Source: Novisyntrophococcus fermenticellae
GTDB lineage: Bacteria; Bacillota; Clostridia; Lachnospirales; Lachnospiraceae
DNA: 64,000 nt
NCBI RefSeq assembly: GCF_018866245.1
Contig: NZ_CP076458.1
Coordinates: forward strand, 2,418,001-2,482,000
Reading direction: 5' to 3'
The notes beneath the pieces were generated by a model that saw only the letters and a program-made list of their open reading frames with translations, ran no database searches and was not told the DNA's origin. The first letter of the stretch is position 1. The number at the start of each line of letters is the position of its first letter. Of this stretch, positions 61,419 through 64,000 are shown one piece after another. Position numbers and translations under genes: made by a program.

Positions 61419-64000
61419 CTATGCCTTAACCCACTTTTCAAAAAATATATGATCCTTATAGGTCATTGTGCTACATTCTACTTTGTCCAAACCAAGCTTG
61501 TCGAATGCAGCAGGTGTCATAAAATATAGATAATTAAAATCTGTTTTACCAGACGGCAGGGTTATTCCAGAAATTGTTCTTACCGTACCGTCTTTTTTAT
61601 ATGCTTTCATGATTTTTCTTGCTTCCTGTACCGCCTCAGCACTCTCTGCTTTTTTCAAATCGTTCAGCGTTTTTGTATCATTATCTCTGAATGCCTTCAG
61701 ATATTTTGTTAAGGCTCCATTTCTGGCAACTTCAAACTGTTGTTGCTGGTAAATGACAAAACTCAGTGTAGTCGGAAAACTTCCGTTTTCAGAACGATTC
61801 AAAATTGTCATAGCAACTGCAGCCTGCCCCGCCAAGCCCTGATTTCCCGCCTCTGTATATAGGACAGCTGCCAGAAATTCATCTTCTGTAATATCCGTTC
61901 CAATCTGTGGATCTGTCAGATATCTGCCTTCTAACTTATAAGAGCGGCCATTCAAAGGATCTTTTGCCGTAATGTAACCAGTCTCAATTAATATACCGTC
62001 GACATTAAATTGATATACTGTATTATCGATTTCTTTTGTTCCAGTAACTGCGGCACCATTATCATCTGGATCAAAATATAATCTCCAATCCTTTGTAAGT
62101 TGAAGCCAGCCTTTATAGAATGATCCATCATTATTTACAAAATACTTCTTTCCATCTATTATGGGCATACCTGACCTTTGCATAACACCATTTGTATCAA
62201 AATAATACGTCTTTGAACTTATATCTTTAAATCCTGTAACAGCGGCCCCGCCGTTTTGTGGGTCAAAGTATAGTCTCCAATCTGGAGTCAACTGCAGCCA
62301 GCCTGTATAAGCAGAACCATTGTCCGTAAAATAATATTTTTTTTCGTTAATTACTGACATAAATGATTTTGCCATAACACCGTTTGAGTCAAAATAATAT
62401 GTTTTTGAATTAATCACGGAAAGACCCGTCGCTGCTGCACCTCCGTCACCCGGGTCAAAATACAATCTCCAGTCTGGAGTCAACTGCAGCCAGCCTGTAT
62501 AAGCAGAACCATTGTCCGTAAAATAATATTTTTTTCCATTAATTACTGACATAAATGACTTGAGCATAACACCATTTGAATCAAAATAATATGTTTTTGA
62601 ACCAATCGTATAAAGGCCTGTCGCTGCTGCACCTCCGTCATCCGGGTCAAAGTACAATCTCCAATCTGCAGTCAACTGTAACCAACCTGTATACACTTTT
62701 CCAGTAGAAATCACATAATATTTTTTGCCATCAACCACAAACATTCCGGAAGGTATTGGACCCATGATTCCATCCGAATCAAAATAAGATAATTTGCCTT
62801 CTATTACTCGCATGCCAACAACAGCAGCGCCCTCATCTAAAGGATCAAAGTATAATTTCCATGAGCCTAATTGAAGCCAGCCTGTCTGCAGTATACTATT
62901 GACAAGATAATATTTTTTCCCATTATAAGTTGGAGTTCCATTGCCCTCAAATCTGACACCATTTGCATCAAACAGGTATTTGCTCCCATCAATTACCTTG
63001 ATACCATTTACCGCTGCTCCTCCTTCATTTGAATCAAAGTATAGCCTCATTCCCATAAGATTAAGCCAGCCTGTTAATTGTTCTCCCATACCTCCAAACC
63101 AATATTTCTTTCCATCTATCACCGGAGTCCCTGTTAAAGTCCTTCCTTCAGGATCGAAATAATATGTTTTTCCATCTAATACTTGCCAGCCTTTTAACTT
63201 CGCGCCATCCTTAACATAATACCGATTACCATTGCTATCTGTATTCCATCCTTCTTTTAAATCCAGACCCAAATATTTAGCAATTCCTTTAGCGTCTGCT
63301 TCACCGAGTTTTTTTAAACCCGTTTCTGTACTTAAATAGTTCTTGAAATCAGATTCATTATTCAAAAAGCCATGTTCCACAATAATAGACGGAACATTCA
63401 GTTGCTGACCATATCTGACAATACCAAAGTAATCAGACTTACTTCCATCTGTATAGTTTCCATCGCCTTCTTTAACAACAAGTCCCCTGTCATTAAAGCC
63501 AAGATTAATCAGTTCCTTTAAAATTGTGGTAGCCAGATTTTGTCCGGCGACAGCATTCGCAGGATTATATGTTCCGATTTTAGCTACCATAGCTTCAACT
63601 CCATTGGCAGTCGTCGTAGTTTCATTCGTTGTTCCTGCAGAATTTAAATGTATACTGACTAATAATGATGCCCCTTTTTCACTGGCGAATTTTACCCGTT
63701 CTTCAATTGATGGACTTGTCGTTTCATCTCTTGTTAAGTACACTTCAACATTCCCGTATTGCTCAAGAGCCTCCTTGGCATAACGGGAAACCTTCATAAC
63801 AAGCTCCTCTTCTCGATATGTAATCCCATTCCACGTCTTATAAGTTCCGGGGGAGGCTTTACTATGTCCCGGATCAATTACAACTACAGGCTTTTTAGCT
63901 ATCTTGGATTCGATAAGTGATTGTGATGTGTTTTCACTGGAATTTTGTGCAGCCTCACTAATTGCATTTATATCTATTTGGACATTTGATGCAACAAATT
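61419..64000 (-). CDS. wall hydrolase: amidase_3 + wall-binding repeats + SleB-like domain (5' end cut by window)
   Basis: 859 residues are visible; the frame is open through the right edge. An Asn/Ser-rich stretch leads to an N-acetylmuramoyl-L-alanine amidase (amidase_3): VVVIDPGHS, YREEELV, LVSIHLNS and IIVEHGFLNNESD supply zinc and catalytic residues. About 425 residues of choline/glucan-binding-type repeats follow (WLQL.., WRLYFDP, GGAA, KTYYFD). The last ~150 residues match a cell-wall hydrolase SleB-like fold (LAAVLYTEAGNQGLAGQAAVAMTILNR). The methionine at 63797 is internal, because the amidase starts upstream of it. It would bind and cut the wall in two ways. Confidence 0.88.
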   Translation of the reverse strand, partial: FVASNVQIDINAISEAAQNSSENTSQSLIESKIAKKPVVVIDPGHSKASPGTYKTWNGITYREEELVMKVSRYAKEALEQYGNVEVYLTRDETTSPSIEERVKFASEKGASLLVSIHLNSAGTTNETTTTANGVEAMVAKIGTYNPANAVAGQNLATTILKELINLGFNDRGLVVKEGDGNYTDGSKSDYFGIVRYGQQLNVPSIIVEHGFLNNESDFKNYLSTETGLKKLGEADAKGIAKYLGLDLKEGWNTDSNGNRYYVKDGAKLKGWQVLDGKTYYFDPEGRTLTGTPVIDGKKYWFGGMGEQLTGWLNLMGMRLYFDSNEGGAAVNGIKVIDGSKYLFDANGVRFEGNGTPTYNGKKYYLVNSILQTGWLQLGSWKLYFDPLDEGAAVVGMRVIEGKLSYFDSDGIMGPIPSGMFVVDGKKYYVISTGKVYTGWLQLTADWRLYFDPDDGGAAATGLYTIGSKTYYFDSNGVMLKSFMSVINGKKYYFTDNGSAYTGWLQLTPDWRLYFDPGDGGAAATGLSVINSKTYYFDSNGVMAKSFMSVINEKKYYFTDNGSAYTGWLQLTPDWRLYFDPQNGGAAVTGFKDISSKTYYFDTNGVMQRSGMPIIDGKKYFVNNDGSFYKGWLQLTKDWRLYFDPDDNGAAVTGTKEIDNTVYQFNVDGILIETGYITAKDPLNGRSYKLEGRYLTDPQIGTDITEDEFLAAVLYTEAGNQGLAGQAAVAMTILNRSENGSFPTTLSFVIYQQQQFEVARNGALTKYLKAFRDNDTKTLNDLKKAESAEAVQEARKIMKAYKKDGTVRTISGITLPSGKTDFNYLYFMTPAAFDKLGLDKVECSTMTYKDHIFFEKWVKA
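61980..63257 (-). repeat. tandem 192-bp wall-binding repeats
   Basis: Copies of a unit of 192 bp (64 residues) in phase at about 62089, 62281, 62473, 62665 and 62857, plus divergent units at the ends. The copies starting at 62281 and 62473 are nearly identical over some 120 bp. Each encodes three YYF/WLQL modules of ~20 residues and a DGGAA/NGAA turn. Confidence 0.8.

Noticed and set aside
63797..63797. Start of the wall hydrolase at the methionine codon at 63797
   Set aside because: The frame stays open to the right edge and the upstream part encodes the VVVIDPGHS zinc motif, so the true start is outside the window.
1..64000. CRISPR arrays, insertion sequences, integrases or rRNA genes
   Set aside because: No direct-repeat/spacer pattern, transposase, recombinase or rRNA-like sequence was found. 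The only clear tandem repeat is inside the wall hydrolase.

Overview
The window looks like a chromosomal segment from a gut-type member of the Clostridia, most likely Lachnospiraceae. This rests on pyrophosphate-linked glycolysis genes, a class B sortase, a DUF951 protein, a PMCA-type Ca2+ pump and Firmicute Shine-Dalgarno sequences and promoters. No species marker is present, so the family is an inference. Almost every gene is on the minus strand; the one clear plus-strand unit is the Mg2+ pump locus.

Layout. 0-9 kb: 5' part of gdpP, ssb, DUF951, sortase B, initiator tRNA-Met, a PTS-type EIIC membrane protein, and a probable operon of phospholipase D-like protein, phosphopantetheinyl transferase, serine hydrolase and HAD phosphatase. 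9-15.3 kb: two convergent P-type ATPases, each with its own leader. mgtA (+) has a promoter, M-box riboswitch, intrinsic terminator and a 38-codon ORF. The Ca2+-type pump (-) has a promoter and a 43-codon aspartate-rich ORF whose 3' part is itself an intrinsic terminator. 15.3-27 kb: a hydroxyacid dehydrogenase, ppdK, PPi-dependent phosphofructokinase, DUF6062, uppP, carAB and tRNA-Leu. 27-34 kb: DUF368 (probable C55-P transporter), lspA, a zinc-ribbon protein, a clpX-family gene, an HtrA protease and glmS.

34-61 kb: a large cell-surface polysaccharide locus transcribed right to left. Its apparent promoter (61378-61406) is followed by a ~215-nt leader with hairpins and a terminator. The distal (upstream) part holds an NDP-sugar dehydratase/epimerase, rmlC, an ABC exporter (Wzm with an unusual extracytoplasmic N-terminal domain; Wzt with a C-terminal glycan-binding domain), two RgpF-type proteins, and a methyltransferase next to a kinase-like/coiled-coil protein that together resemble a split WbdD chain terminator. 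An acyltransferase and a double-GT2 glycosyltransferase follow. The middle part combines rmlD, a stand-alone ATP-grasp protein, an ATP-grasp/PLP-enzyme fusion, two small EamA/SMR-type proteins, an ArnC/GtrB-like transferase and a sugar aminotransferase. I read this as an amino-sugar side-branch module with possible aminoacylation. The near part holds two GT2 enzymes, a polyprenyl-P sugar transferase (initiation), an LCP ligase, another GT2 and glmS. Together they suggest a rhamnose-containing polymer built on C55-P, exported by an ABC transporter and ligated to the wall. The rmlA/rmlB genes are not in the window.

61.4-64 kb: the 3' part of a large wall hydrolase (amidase_3, 192-bp tandem wall-binding repeats, SleB-like domain). 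Genes from about 48 to 61 kb are visibly more AT-rich than those to the left, which suggests a mosaic, partly acquired locus.
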